NCBI RefSeq assembly: GCF_026262505.1 | Contig: NC_067205.1 | Span: 19,031,645-19,095,644 of the forward strand | Direction: 5' to 3' | DNA from: Trichomonas vaginalis G3 | Lineage: Eukaryota; Parabasalia; Trichomonadida; Trichomonadidae | Length of the DNA stretch: 64,000 bases | In this document: one piece after another, positions 19,054 through 30,060 of the stretch | Layout of the letters: every line of letters begins with the position of its first letter | How positions within the stretch are numbered: position 1 is the stretch's first letter | Translations under genes and position numbers: made by a program | The notes under the pieces: model-generated | Told to the model about the DNA's origin: nothing | Seen by the model: only the letters and a program-made list of their open reading frames with translations | The model's database searches: none

Positions 19054-19144
19054 TAAAATAAAAATATTAAATTATTTTGAAAAATAACTTAAAAAAAATC
19101 TAATCTAATTTTTTCAAAAATATTTTTTTTATTTCCTACTAAAG

Positions 19145-22100
19145 ATGTATCGGAAGTTGTCTAAGTTAGAACACTCGGAAATAAAACAACTTCTTACAGA
19201 AGCTAACATAGATGTTGCAAAGCATTACGCAACAAACAAAAAAGCACTCGCTGACTTCATTAAAGACTACAATGGTGCAATAAGTTATGATAGAATTCAT
19301 GAGTTCATTAATAACAAAACATTTCCTTTAAATGACGTTGCTATTGACTTATATCATAGACGTTCAATACCTCATGAAGTAAGGCGTGAGATGTTTGACA
19401 TAACAAATGCAAACGTTGGTCATACTCGTAAAGCTCTTTCGCATGATGTTCGTCAAGAGATGTTTGACATAACAAATGCAAACGTTGGTCATACTCGTAA
19501 AGCTCTTTCGCATGATGTTCGTCAAGAGATGTTTGACATAACAAATGCAAACGTTGGTGAAACAAGAAGAAGAGACGACACACTGAAACAACAGAGAAGA
19601 GAGATGTTTAAAAGTGCTATAGAACAAGTTCGTAAAGCTAACGATGTCATTCGTTCCATTGACGACAAACCAAAAGAAGGTGAGAGATGGTTAAAGAAAG
19701 ATGAAGAGAATAGGAAGAGAAATGTGAAGTCAGGCAATAGACTCATTGACTTTAACATCGAAGCTTTAGATGAACCAAACAGAGACTACTTACACAAACA
19801 TTTCGGTAAGGTTTTCATGAGACTCTTAGAGAAAATTAAAATAAACTCACAACAGAGATGGATGGTATGTTATAAACTTGGTGGAAAGTATGAATGTTCT
19901 ACGTTAAACCTCAATAATATTGGAACACTACTACATCAGCTCTTGAAGGAGAACTTTATATCAGAGATAGAAGCAAATGCTGCAGGTATTGTTGAAATGC
20001 ACTATGACTTCTTCTTGACAAACATAAAGAATCTTACCGAAATAAAGATGTATGATTTAACAGAATATGAAGGCTTAACGATGTCAGATGTAAAGAAAGG
20101 CAAACCAAAAAAGAGACCATATAGAGATGAAAGCACACTGACAAATGACCAGAAAGCCATTTTGGAAGCTCTTAAGCAAACAGGAAACCCAGCACTTATA
20201 GAAAGCTTTTGGAAAGATAATGGTGAAAAGAAGTTTTATAAGAAGAGAAGCGGTCAGTTCTGGAAGTATCTTTGCACATTACCTATAAATCTTGAACGCT
20301 ACCAAATCTTCAATGAACTGAACAAAAGAACTGCAACACTTATGACAGAAGACAATTGTTTCGTTTATGCTTGCATTCAGGCTGGAGTAGATGAAGAAAC
20401 TATTGACCACATGAGAGAAGTCATTCGTGTTAGAGACTTTCCTCAAAGTAAAGTACAAGAAATTTCTGACGCAACAGGTATAGCATTTAATGTTACCATT
20501 GGTTACTTCAATGACTCAAGACATAATGAAATAAAGAGATACATACCAAAAGAATGTGAAACTGTTCGAACTATTGACTTACTTCTTGTTGAAGACCACT
20601 ACATGCTAAACGAAAGATTACCAATGACAACATATTTCATTCGCAACTATATAGAAATTCTCAAAGCTTGTGGTGGAATGAACATTGAAAACAGATGAAA
20701 ATATATACAAAGAGAGAGAACAAATATGTAGTTCGTTATGATAGAACAACACCGTTATGGAATGTTATGAAAACATTGTGGGAGTGCAAATATTTCGAAC
20801 CTATTTCTTATGGAGAACTTTTCACATATACGACTGACTTATATAAACAGAACCTTGCACCATTTAAAGATTTGACATATGCTCCAAAGTATTGTGTACA
20901 ACTGAAGAAGAAAGCAGAGTCAAAAGAAGTAAATAAAAATAAGTGCAAGTTCATTCCTGAGCATGTTTTCTTTGCTGACTTTGTGTGAGTACCAGACGGC
21001 TTTCATAAAGCTTTAACATATGTACGACAGTGAAGATGGTTCAGTGAGTGAAAGCATTTGGGGTCAGAACTGTGCAACAGAATTTTTGGAACGACTTCCT
21101 GACAAGAGTTTAATATATTTTCCATAACCTCAGTTATGATATAAACTTCATCTTAAGACACATGACAGAAGTGAAAGGAAACTCCCAATCATTAAAGGTT
21201 CACGAACAATGCAAATAACTGGCTTATATAAGGAAGAGGCAATTATTATAAAAGACTCTTACAGTGTTATAAATAAGAAGCTTAAACTATTTCCTGCTAT
21301 GTTTAACTTACAAACAGGACCGAAAGAAGTATTTCCATATAACTACTACAGCAGTGTTTTGTTAGCAAATGACAACAGAACTGGTGTCATTTCTGAAGCA
21401 TGTAAGTTTCAAGGATGCAGATACGTTCATGAAGAACATAGATTCCATCAAAGGTTGCAGAATAGATGAGAACCACTTCGACTTAGAAAAGTATAGCACA
21501 TTTTATTGCAAACAAGATGTAAGAATTTTAAGAGAAGGTTTTGTTAAGTTCCGCAATGACATATTGAAAGAATTTGATTTAAACGTTTATGACTACGTTA
21601 GTATTTGTTCTATTGCTAACAAATTGTTTGAGAACAGAGTGTACTTCCCGAATGGAAATTTATATGACCTCTCAAATAAACCAAGAGAATTTATTTCGAG
21701 ATGCATTCAAGGTGGAAGATGTATGTTGTCAGATAACATTAAACAAAAGAGCGAAAAGAAACTCATTGCTGATTTCGACGCTGTTTCATTATATCCATCC
21801 GCTATAGCAAGACTTTATACTTTAGAAGGTATTCCAAAGGTTATGAAGAAAGAAATGTTAAGCACAGAGTATCTCATGAGACATTTATTCGATGACGACC
21901 AAAAGGAACCCATTGGTGAAAAGTTTATGTCTGGCTTCTTTGTTCTCATTAAGATAACAGAGATTGGAATACATAGACACTTTCCTTTAATAGTTTGTGA
22001 CCCTGAACTAAATCCAGAACTTAATGTTCCCAGAAGTTCAAACACTTGCTGTTTAATGTATGTTGACCATATAACATTACAAGACCTCATAAAATATCAA

Positions 22101-23031
22101 GGTGTCAAATGTGAAGTGTTGCAAGGATACTATTACGATGGAAACAGAGATATTAGAATAAGAGATGAAGTAAAGAAGTTGTTTGAGTTAAGGTTAAAGT
22201 ATAAGAAAGAAGGAAATCCTTTGCAAGAAAATATAAAGCTCATTCTGAACAGTATTTATGGCAAAACTATTCTATCTCCTATTGAGTCAAAAATAACCAT
22301 AGTAAATGACAAAGATGCTATAAGATATGCCATCAGAAACTACAACCATATAGTGAAGTTCGAAGGTTTGGATGGTTCAGATAAAACTATTTTCAAGCTA
22401 ACGAAAAGTATTTGCAGACACTTTAACTTCTGTCCACTTGGTGTTAACATTCTGTCTATGTCGAAGAGAATAATGTGTGAAGTATTCTGTACTGCTGAGG
22501 ACTTAGGAATGGACATCTTTTATAGCGATACCGACAGTATGCATCTCTACAATGAAGATATCCCTCGTTTAGCTGAAGAGTTTGAGAAACGTTATGGAAG
22601 AGTTCTCATTGGTAAAAACCTTGGTCAATTTCATAGCGACTTTGCAGAAATCACACCTGGAAAACAAAGTTTAGCATACAAGTCAATATTTTGTGGAAAG
22701 AAGACTTACATAGACTTACTCACGAATGATTTAAATGAAGTTGCATTTCACTGCAGAATGAAAGGCGTGAAGCAAGATGTTATTGCTTTAACCGCTAATG
22801 AAATGTTTCCTGACTCTGTTCAGTGTTTCTATGATGAAGATAAAGGTTTAATGGTTCCGCAAGGAAAATTTGACAAAGACTCTGAGTTCAGTTTAATGAA
22901 ACTTACAAAGCACTTTATGACGGTCAAGAGATTGGATTTGACTTATGTAAGTCTGCTACACCTGCATTTGACGAGAAGTTTAACTTCTCAATAACGACTA
23001 AAACAAGCTTTATTCGTAAGTTGAAGTTCTG
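19145..23031 (+). pseudogene. Protein-primed DNA polymerase B (Maverick type)
   Basis: The signature replication gene of Mavericks, which copies the element from its ends with a protein primer. The N-terminal region carries three tandem copies of a 23-residue repeat (HDVRQEMFDITNANVG core, about 19380-19560). A block reading TEDNCFVYACIQAGVDEE precedes the exonuclease region (VFFADF). The polymerase motifs are clear: motif A DFDAVSLYPSAIARL (about 21775), motif B LILNSIYGKT (about 22235) and motif C YSDTDSMH (about 22525). The region ends with a basic segment near 23031. The gene is not whole. Element 2 has no counterpart. Confidence 0.85.
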
Positions 23032-23136
23032 AGGTCATTTATTTTTGTCAGCAATGAGGTCATTCGTGATAAAAATAAGCCGCTAGCGGCAAGGGCGAAG
23101 CCCATGAGGTCATTTACAATACTGCGATGGTAGAGT

Positions 23137-23974
23137 TTAAGAGTTGTGCTTCAATGTAGAGACAGTCCTTATGGTCTGGAGGTAGCAAAAAGGTGCTTTA
23201 TGGTCATGAGTGGAGAACATGTCTATCCAAAACTCACGATTGAAGCCAGTAAGCTTGTAATACTTAGGATTTGGCAGTGGTGAAGTTCTTGTATGACCAA
23301 TGAACTCATTTTCAACTCCCTTACTTAAGTTTGAATATAATATAGCTTGCTTTCTATCCCAAATGCCAGGTGTTACAATCTTTGAAAATTCATTTTTCCT
23401 CGGAAGCATTGCATAATAATTGAAAACATTTTTGAAGTCATCATTTGGTTCAGAGATTTGAAATCTTATACGTAATGGATTTTTTTCTTCTTTTAGCTAC
23501 TTCATTGAATGGTGAGAATACAATGAATTGACAGTCATGAGTTCCATCTTCATTTTCATTAAATTCATAATGAAAGTCTATAAGTTGTGGCCGACTACCT
23601 TCTTCCTTCAGTTGTGCAAGAAACTCACGTAAAGGCTGTAAAGTTTGTACTTCAATGTTGAACTTTTTTCTCGAACATCTCATTAAATGAAATCATCATA
23701 CATTGCAACAATGTTGTATCGTCTTTAAAGTATTTGTATATGTGAATGTTTTGGGCGCTTAAAGACTGTTCGTCATTTTCTAATCTCGACTTGAAGTATA
23801 AAGTCAACCTTTCTGAAAGCACGTGTTATATCATAGATGTTATGCAATGTACTTCTCTTCATTTATGTTCACAATCCAGTCTGTTGGAAACTTAAACGTT
23901 ACTCTGTTCCCCTTTATTTTGACGTCAGGGTTTTCACTACTGAACGCAACAGATAAAGGTATTTGTCTATACAT
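23137..23974 (-). pseudogene. Remnant of a minus-strand Maverick gene
   Basis: Protein-like minus-strand reading starting in a TTAAATG context (MYRQIPLSVAFSSENPD) and continuing with segments such as QLIDFHYEFNENEDGTHD and PKYYKLTGFNREFWIDMFST. Beta-rich spacing and its place between polymerase and capsid genes suggest a virion-associated protein. No family is recognised and the gene is not whole. The GC-rich spacer just downstream (about 23080-23100, GCCGCTAGCGGC palindrome) may mark its transcript end. Confidence 0.4.
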
Positions 23975-23998
23975 TTAATTCGGATAAAAATAAACCAT

Positions 23999-24259
23999 TT
24001 ACTCTTTCTTTGCTTCAGCTTCTTTAGCTTTTGCTTCAGCTTCTTCTCTAGCTTTCTTCGCCAGCAAACGTGGGTTCTTTTGTCTTCCAGCAGCTAATGC
24101 AGCAAGTTGTTTTTCACTAAGTTTTCTCTTTGGTCTCTCTGGCTTTTGTTCTTGTTTTTGTTCCTTCAGTTCGGATAAAATTTGCTCACGAATTTCTTTC
24201 TTCAATGCTTCAACATCTATGACCCCTTGGGTCTTGTCCGTAGGGCTTGTCTGAGTCAT
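23999..24259 (-). CDS. Basic coiled-coil protein, 86 aa
   Basis: Start taken at the internal methionine (MTQTSPTDKTQGVIDVEALK). A helix rich in K, E and Q follows (REQILSELKEQKQEQKPE), then a basic patch (RPKRKLSEKQLAALAAGRQK) and an EAxAK-type helical tail. This looks like a small DNA-binding or packaging-associated protein. Divergent from the gene at 24305. Function inferred from composition only. Confidence 0.5.
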   Translation of the reverse strand: MTQTSPTDKTQGVIDVEALKKEIREQILSELKEQKQEQKPERPKRKLSEKQLAALAAGRQKNPRLLAKKAREEAEAKAKEAEAKKE

Positions 24260-24304
24260 TTGACTGCAGATAAAAAACAAAATTAAAACTTTAACCGATG
24301 TAAA

Positions 24305-24730
24305 ATGAGCTTGTCAAAATCAGAGCGAGAGTCTATTATATTAAATGACGCCAGAGGAATACAACATCCTTTCTATTACGTAAGTCAGAGTAAAGATGGT
24401 AAAATATACGTAAGAAAAAGAAAGGTTCCATTAGCGAATGCAGAAAGCGACAACATTAAGGTGTATGGCAAGGGTGAAGTCCACGTTAAGCCTTCTATTC
24501 AAACTGAAAAGTCAATAGAACAAGAAGAAAAGAAGCCAGATGTACTTTCAATAACGAACCAAGAGCTTATTGCAAAGTTTGTGAATTTCATTGAAAAGCA
24601 AACCGAGTCAAAGAACCCTGACCCACCAGTGAAAGAAGTTGAGACAAAAGAGAATGTACAGTTCATTGAAAATGTCAAGAAACAACTTCCACCACGAATG
24701 CCAAGAAGAAGAGTGAGAATAATGAAGTAA
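24305..24730 (+). CDS. Hypothetical protein with basic tail, 141 aa
   Basis: Begins MSLSKSERESIILNDARG, followed by a beta-like unit (HPFYYVSQSKDGKIYVRKRK). This is similar in pattern to GFYIHTMKDGRVQFRKIK in the small gene at 26840, so the two may share a domain. The middle is acidic and Pro-rich, the end basic (PPRMPRRRVRIMK), like proteolytically released or DNA-contacting virion peptides. It ends 27 bases before the capsid gene, suggesting coexpression. Confidence 0.55.
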   Translation: MSLSKSERESIILNDARGIQHPFYYVSQSKDGKIYVRKRKVPLANAESDNIKVYGKGEVHVKPSIQTEKSIEQEEKKPDVLSITNQELIAKFVNFIEKQTESKNPDPPVKEVETKENVQFIENVKKQLPPRMPRRRVRIMK

Positions 24731-24757
24731 ATAGATATTTTTATCCGAAGTAAATAC

Positions 24758-26334
24758 ATGCAGAACGAACAGTTAAACGAATTTACTCCAGCAGAGCATA
24801 TTCATCAGATTCGCTCATATTTCGATATCATAGACAATGCAGTTCAAATTGGTGACACTAATAGAAAATATTCTGACGCAAAGATTCCATCACAACCTGG
24901 AACTGCTAAAGATAACACATGGGTAACATTCAATCTCTCACCTCCTGGTGAAAATATGTTGGACCTTTACAATACATTCATTACGTATAAAATGGAAGGT
25001 CAATTTATTGTAGATAAAGAAATTGGTTCAGGTTCCAATAAAACAAACCCACCAGGATTTTGGATTGGTTTCGATGACGCTTTCTATGCAGTTGCTGGAT
25101 ATCAAATCCTTGCAAATGGTCGTATCGTATATTCTCAAGACAACGCAAGAGAAGAAGCATATATAACTTCAAACTCACAAACTACCGAACAAATAAAGAA
25201 AGTAGATGTTTTCTCAAAGACTCGACATGAAGATGTATGGAGTCATTCGGGAACATGCAGAACAGGACAAATTGTTAGTGGTCCAATTACAGCAGGAAAA
25301 TCATTTGATTTTAAGCTTCGTTTAAGAATTCCTGTTAGAAGATTCCTTCCATTAGAAGCTATTCGATTTATTCCAGCTTTTGCAGGAAACATTCAGCTTA
25401 AAGTAAAGTTCAGTAGCGACGCCTTACAATGCACATCTATATCTGTAAATGATATCATTGCTTTCAATCCAACTCTTAAAGTTGCATTTGCTTCAGATTC
25501 AAATCCACCGACAAATAAATTTGTTCCATGGAATGAACCATTCACTATGATAACGAAGGCAGTAGAAGCTAGTGGAACAGTTACTATTACAACTGTAACC
25601 CAGCAACTATTTCGAACAAAGATGGATTTTAATGAATGTTTCATTCATCCAAAGTCATTCTCTTTAGACCCTAACATTTATACAGAACTTGTAGAACATT
25701 ATACAAACGAGGCTTTATGTTTTCCTGTTAAAGTTATGGATTGGATTCCTATGGACGGTTCATTCTCAAAGAATACAGATAGTTCAAGTGCAACATTTAC
25801 AGCAGCTTATACGCCTATTAATGTTAAAAGTATTTGGGCACTATTTAGAAAGAAAGACAACTATTATGTTAATTTTGAGAACCCTAAGTTTAAATATTTC
25901 TTTAGCTTTCCATGGGAGCTTATGGAAATATGCCTGCAGAACCCGAAAAATCATATGGACCTGTATTTTATGAAATGGTTGCGAACGCTTGCAATACAAA
26001 CAATGATATGATAGGATTTAATGAAGATGTTATGAGGTCATTGGTGGATGATGGTAGTGTGGAACATAAATGGGATAGTTATGACAACACACATTTCTTA
26101 TGTGGTTTTCCAACAGAAGTGGACTTTTGCTTCCAGCAAGGTCAAACATCTACTGCTCCAATAACATACAAATTGTCTGTTAAAGGACCTATTGAACTAG
26201 CAACTGAAAATGTACCAAAGCCACTTATTGGATTTATGAGGGATTGTTGCTTTGCCATTCAGGTGCGTGCTAATGGAATCCCCATAATAAGATTAGATGA
26301 CTATAACTTAGCTACGGACGACAGTGAGGAATAA
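24758..26334 (+). pseudogene. Major capsid protein gene of Maverick 1
   Basis: Polinton double-jelly-roll major capsid protein, which builds the virion shell. Recognisable stretches: HIHQIRSYFDIIDNAVQIGD near the start, WVTFNLSPPGENMLDLYNTF, a domain entry GFWIGFDDAFYAVAGYQIL, and RFLPLEAIRFIPAFAGNIQL. A late block contains YKLSVKGPIELATENVPKP. Length of region and position beside the small basic genes match Maverick capsid loci. Element 2 has a divergent, apparently whole counterpart at 40860-42500. The gene here is not whole. Confidence 0.7.
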
Positions 26335-26364
26335 AGGATGAACGTTTATTTTTAAAGCTTATAA

Positions 26365-26800
26365 ATGAGTTCTTCATCAAGCTCTCGTGAACCTTCACCA
26401 TCTATGAAACAAACTTTACCAAACGATTATGGAGCACCTATTGAATATTTCTTACGAGCTGCACAATGGCAAAGAGCAGTTTCACCAAGGTTAGGTGTTC
26501 CACCAGCTCCTGTCAAAAATAGCATTTGGTCAAGTCCTTATATAAAATATGGTCTCCCACTAGGTTTGCTAGCTACAGCAGGAGCAGTTGATGTTGAAAA
26601 GAAATAAAGCAAATGTTGTAAATAATACTGAAGTAGCTGAAGTTAAACAAACTCAACCTTCACAAGCAAAACCTTCAATGACTCCTGAACCTATGGAAGT
26701 ACAAACTCCTGTTCAAAAGTCAACTCCTAAACCGACTCCAACATTTAAACCAGAACCTACTCCTCAAATAAATCGTAAAACTCCTGCGTTTCCTTACTGA
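26365..26800 (+). pseudogene. Small Ser/Pro-rich virion-type gene
   Basis: Follows the capsid gene with an ATAAATGAG start (MSSSSSSREPSPSMKQ). It has a short hydrophobic segment (YIKYGLPLGLLATAGAV) that could be membrane-inserted. The end is a Pro/Thr/Lys-rich stretch (MTPEPMEVQTPVQKSTPKP). The layout suits a small capsid-associated or membrane-lytic protein. It does not read as one intact frame. Family unknown. Confidence 0.4.
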
Positions 26801-26849
26801 AAAAATAACGTTATTTTTATTTAATATTAAAATTTTTATTTGATTGAAA

Positions 26850-27085
26850 TGACAAATAAAGTCACTGAAGCAATGAAACAAAAGTTTTTGGTAGAATACA
26901 TTAAATCAGGAACTATTCCAGAAGGTTTTTACATTCATACTATGAAGGATGGTAGAGTTCAGTTTAGAAAGATAAAGCAACCATTAGATAAAGAAGGAAT
27001 TTTGAGAAAGATTAAACTTCATGAGGACAACATTGCTGAACTTAGGAAGAAGTTAGAAGAGTTGGAGAAAGGAAGAGAGTTATAA
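26850..27085 (+). CDS. Small hypothetical protein beside the right TIR
   Basis: About 77-81 aa (MTNKVTEAMKQKFLVEYIK), with GFYIHTMKDGRVQFRKIK resembling part of the 24305 gene, then a C-terminal coiled coil (HEDNIAELRKKLEELEKG). The right TIR begins inside its last codons. It is preceded by a T-rich leader. Confidence 0.5.
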
Positions 27086-27126
27086 AGCAATGAATTCAAC
27101 AGGGTGAAAAAACAGGTGAAAAAAGA

Positions 27127-27140
27127 GGTGAGATCTCACC
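27127..27140. promoter_or_regulatory. GGTGAGATCTCACC palindrome, right TIR
   Basis: Mirror of the site at 5177-5190, flanked by GGTGAAAAAAGA and GCTTCACCTAAAT. Confidence 0.7.
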
Positions 27141-27250
27141 GCTTCACCTAAATTTATTTTTGTGCTATGTTTTCATACGTGTGAGGGTGGTGATATCATT
27201 AATTTTTTATTTTATTTTTTTATTTTATTTTTTATTTTATTTGGATGTAA

Positions 27251-27577
27251 ATGACGAAAACTATTGAGATAACAAACTACAACGGTCATGAGTTCAAGAA
27301 TTTGTTCTTCGTTCCTCGTGAAAATACATTCTATCAGATACGAGGGAGAAAGGGTAAAGTTAGTTTGAGCGTTTATGACAACAAACATAATGGGAGATAT
27401 ATAAAAGCAATAGATACAAACGGTAAGCGTGTTTCATTAGCTTTGTCAAAACTTACTAACATTTATTTTGACAGTGACTTTGACTCTGACGATTGGAGTG
27501 ACAGCAGCGATACTGAAGAATATGAACTATTGTGTGAAGCACAGCAATGGGAAGCGCTGCAATACTTTTGTAAGTGA
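27251..27577 (+). CDS. TIR-encoded 108-residue protein (right copy)
   Basis: Predicted protein identical to that at 4740-5066, behind the T-rich leader and a GTAAATGAC start. The two copies point outward toward the element ends. Function unknown. Confidence 0.7.
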   Translation: MTKTIEITNYNGHEFKNLFFVPRENTFYQIRGRKGKVSLSVYDNKHNGRYIKAIDTNGKRVSLALSKLTNIYFDSDFDSDDWSDSSDTEEYELLCEAQQWEALQYFCK

Positions 27578-27835
27578 GAACATTAGTGGGAACGTTAGTG
27601 AGAACGTTTATTTTTCATTAGTGAAGTCGTTTGTGTTGTAAAATATACGTTAGTAGTTTTGTAAAGTGTCAAACCGTTATCTTGGGTAAGGTGGAACGCA
27701 GTGTCGCCGTACACATGATATGTATACTAACTAATGAACGCTTATGGAGTGGAGTTTTTGGGTAAATCTGATTTGCTTATAAATGAAATAAAATCAAAAG
27801 AAACCATATTGGCATTATATTATGCAAAAATAAAT

Positions 27836-28411
27836 GATCTTACTTAGTACTTTTAAAGTTAATTTCAGAAAAAATTTGACACAATGGTATCCGGCACATA
27901 CAAGTGGTGTACAACCAAAATATAAGTTGGTTTAAACATATATTGCTATATCTCATGATCTTACTTAGTACTTTTAAAGTTAATTTCAGAAAAAATTTGA
28001 CACAATGGTATCCGGCACATACAAGTGGTGTACAACCAAAATATAAGTTGGTTTAAACATATATTGCTATATCTCATGATCTTACTTAGTACTTTTAAAG
28101 TTAATTTCAGAAAAAATTTGACACAATGGTATCCGGCACATACAAGTGGTGTACAACCAAAATATAAGTTGGTTTAAACATATATTGCTATATCTCATAA
28201 TCTTACTTAGTACTTTTAAAGTTAATTTCAGAAAAAATTTGACACAATGGTATCCGGCACATACAAGTGGTGTACAACCAAAATATAAGTTGGTTTAAAC
28301 ATATATTGCTATATCTCATGATCTTACTTAGTACTTTTAAAGTTAATTTCAGAAAAAATTTGACACAATGGTATCCGGCACATACAAGTGGTGTACAACC
28401 AAATCTTCGAC
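27836..28411. repeat. 121-bp tandem repeat, nearly five copies
   Basis: Units beginning GATCTTACTTAGTACTTTTA at 27836, 27957, 28078, 28199 and 28320, almost identical. Each unit includes a protein-like stretch (FRKNLTQWYPAHTSGVQP) that ends in a stop, except the last, which runs on into the open frame that follows. This suggests expansion of part of a coding region. Confidence 0.85.
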
Positions 28412-28674
28412 TCGATGAACTTGTCATCGAGTTATATTCCAGTGTTGTTCCTTCATTCCTGATTAAGTTGCAAATTAAAGGTCTGGATTCAGAGAGAAGT
28501 GTTAAAGTTATCAAAAAAGTCACAAGAGATTTCGAAGAAATGACACAATTTAAAAAAGTCGAATGCATCAGTATGCTTGAAGCTGTTCAGAAAGGTCTGA
28601 AAAATGATACACTTGATCCCAACATTGTTTACTCAACATTAAAAATATTATTGCAAAGAAAACATTTGATTTAA
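28267..28674 (+). pseudogene. 3' part of an unrecognised host gene
   Basis: The last 121-bp repeat flows into about 90 residues of protein-like, helical sequence (LRLDELVIELYSSVVPSFLI, then SVKVIKKVTRDFEEMTQFKK) ending at 28674. Codon use and helix spacing look like the C-terminal end of a host protein of armadillo/HEAT or similar helical type, but I cannot name a family. The 5' part is absent, replaced by tandem copies of the junction segment. It is probably not functional. Confidence 0.4.
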
Positions 28675-28679
28675 TAAAC

Positions 28680-28900
28680 ATTTAATTTATTATAATTAAT
28701 TTTTTATTACAGTATAGTAAAAAATGCTATAAATAAATTATTATATTTTATTAAAATGTGACTTTTAATAGTAAGTGAATAAAATAAATCAGGAATTGGG
28801 AAAGAAGTAAGGTTAATTAAAAATAATGAAAATTACAAGTTTAAGGTTAACGAAAAAGTGACAATGGGCGAGTTTGTCCCCCACTCTGAAATTATAAGTC
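28680..28900. other. AT-rich gap with a transposon-end-like motif
   Basis: Contains AAAAAGTGACAATGGGCGAG followed by TTTGTCCCCC at about 28851-28882, the inverted relative of the motif at 4543-4571. No gene is seen. Confidence 0.4.
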
Positions 28901-29275
28901 ATCTTTCTAATACATATTTTTGGAAGGGCATAAGATACGCCAACTTAAATATATTATTAAATATGAGAAAATCACTCAACAAAAAACAATTCTTTCAAAA
29001 AGTTTAAAATTTATCTTTCTAATACATATTTTTGGAAGGGCGTAAGATACGCCAACTTAAATATATTATTAAATATGAGAAAATCACTCAACAAAAAAAC
29101 AATTCTTTCAAAAAGTTTAAAATTTATCTTTCTAATACATATTTTTGGAAGGACGTAAGATACGCCAACTTAAATATATTATTAAATATGAGAAAATCGC
29201 TCAACAAAAAAACAATTCTTTCAAAAAGTTTGACATTGATCTTTCTAATACATATCCTATGGAAGGGGTTTACAT
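28901..29275. repeat. 112-113-bp tandem repeat, three full copies and a partial one
   Basis: Units start ATCTTTCTAATACATATTTT at 28901, 29013, 29126 and 29239 (the last partial). A single unit lies at 4460 before Maverick 1. An open frame runs through the array, but it follows from the repeat period and shows no protein character. Confidence 0.8.
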
Positions 29276-30060
29276 TCACAAAATAAAAACCAGTTCAAAA
29301 TCTTATTACTCCTTGAATTAAAATCATTTAATTTCAAATCCATTCCAAATCCTTAAATCTGTATTAAAATCATTTTGCCAACAACCAACACAATACAAAT
29401 TACATTTCCATATATCTTCTTGTCCATTTTAATTTTTTATCTCATTTTATTTAATTTTATTTAAAGCATATAGACATCGAGATCCTTTACACATAGTTAT
29501 ATAAAAGTCAAATACATTATAAATTCTTAATTCTAGAGATATCTCAAAATCTCATTTTTTTAATTTAAAATACCTTTCATTTTTCACAGTACGATCACAA
29601 CAAACAAGCCATTTACTAATTAACACATATAAGAAAAATATCAAATTACAAAACAACTTTCAATATCATTCGCATCGAATTCTATTTTTTCATAATTATC
29701 AACTACATGTTATTATATAATATATGTCGGCGCATATTCCACTCTATACAAGTGTCAGACACACTCACACAAAGCTGTGAGATTCATACCTCTATCAGTA
29801 GGACTTCTCAAATCAAGAACACATATGTTTCACTATCGCACATCTGTGTAGGATCTAATTAACCCTTTGGACTGGTACTTCAAAATTTGATAATTTGATA
29901 ATTTCATGTGATATCATCATTTGCCTTTAAAACAACTGTGCGTTAAACTAGACACGTTTCTCTATCATAATGCAAAATATCAAAGTTTGGGAGACTCCCA
30001 AAGTGTCTGAAACTGATCATAAGGGTGAAAAACCGTTTTCCAGAAGTTGGGAACGTAGGG
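29276..30060. other. AT-rich stretch without recognisable gene
   Basis: No gene, RNA or clear repeat is seen. At about 30060 the sequence becomes the membrane-protein gene of the host tandem unit, so this is the right border of the unrelated DNA that begins at 829. Confidence 0.6.

Larger units (their letters stand above)
4585..27732. mobile_element. Maverick/Polinton element 1, 23.1 kb
   Basis: A large self-synthesising DNA transposon of the Maverick/Polinton family. Near-identical inverted repeats of about 664 bp close it (4585-5248 and 27069-27732), beginning AGTTAG. A 5-bp AATGA duplication flanks it (4580-4584, 27733-27737). Parts in order: TIR gene; small structural genes (-); packaging ATPase (+); conserved small genes; minor capsid (-); collagen-like and tail-fibre-like genes (+); integrase (+); KilA-N gene; small unknown genes; tRNA-like sequence; second KilA-N-type gene; protein-primed DNA polymerase B (+); further small genes; major capsid (+); TIR gene. 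The ends look whole but the interior is broken, with about ten breaks spread over several genes. Near-identical TIRs and a readable target duplication argue for a recent insertion. I saw no adenain-like protease. Confidence 0.93.
27069..27732. repeat. Right terminal inverted repeat of Maverick 1
   Basis: Mirror of 4585-5248, including an identical TIR gene and palindrome. The outermost 25 bases show the only differences I could see between the arms. It ends CTAACT, followed by the AATGA target duplication. Confidence 0.93.

Noticed and set aside
20000-23000. Minus-strand open frames opposite the polymerase
   Set aside because: Shadows of the polymerase coding frame; no independent signal.
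29013-29286. ORF through the 112-bp tandem repeats
   Set aside because: Product of the repeat period; sequence is low in protein character and lacks a start context.
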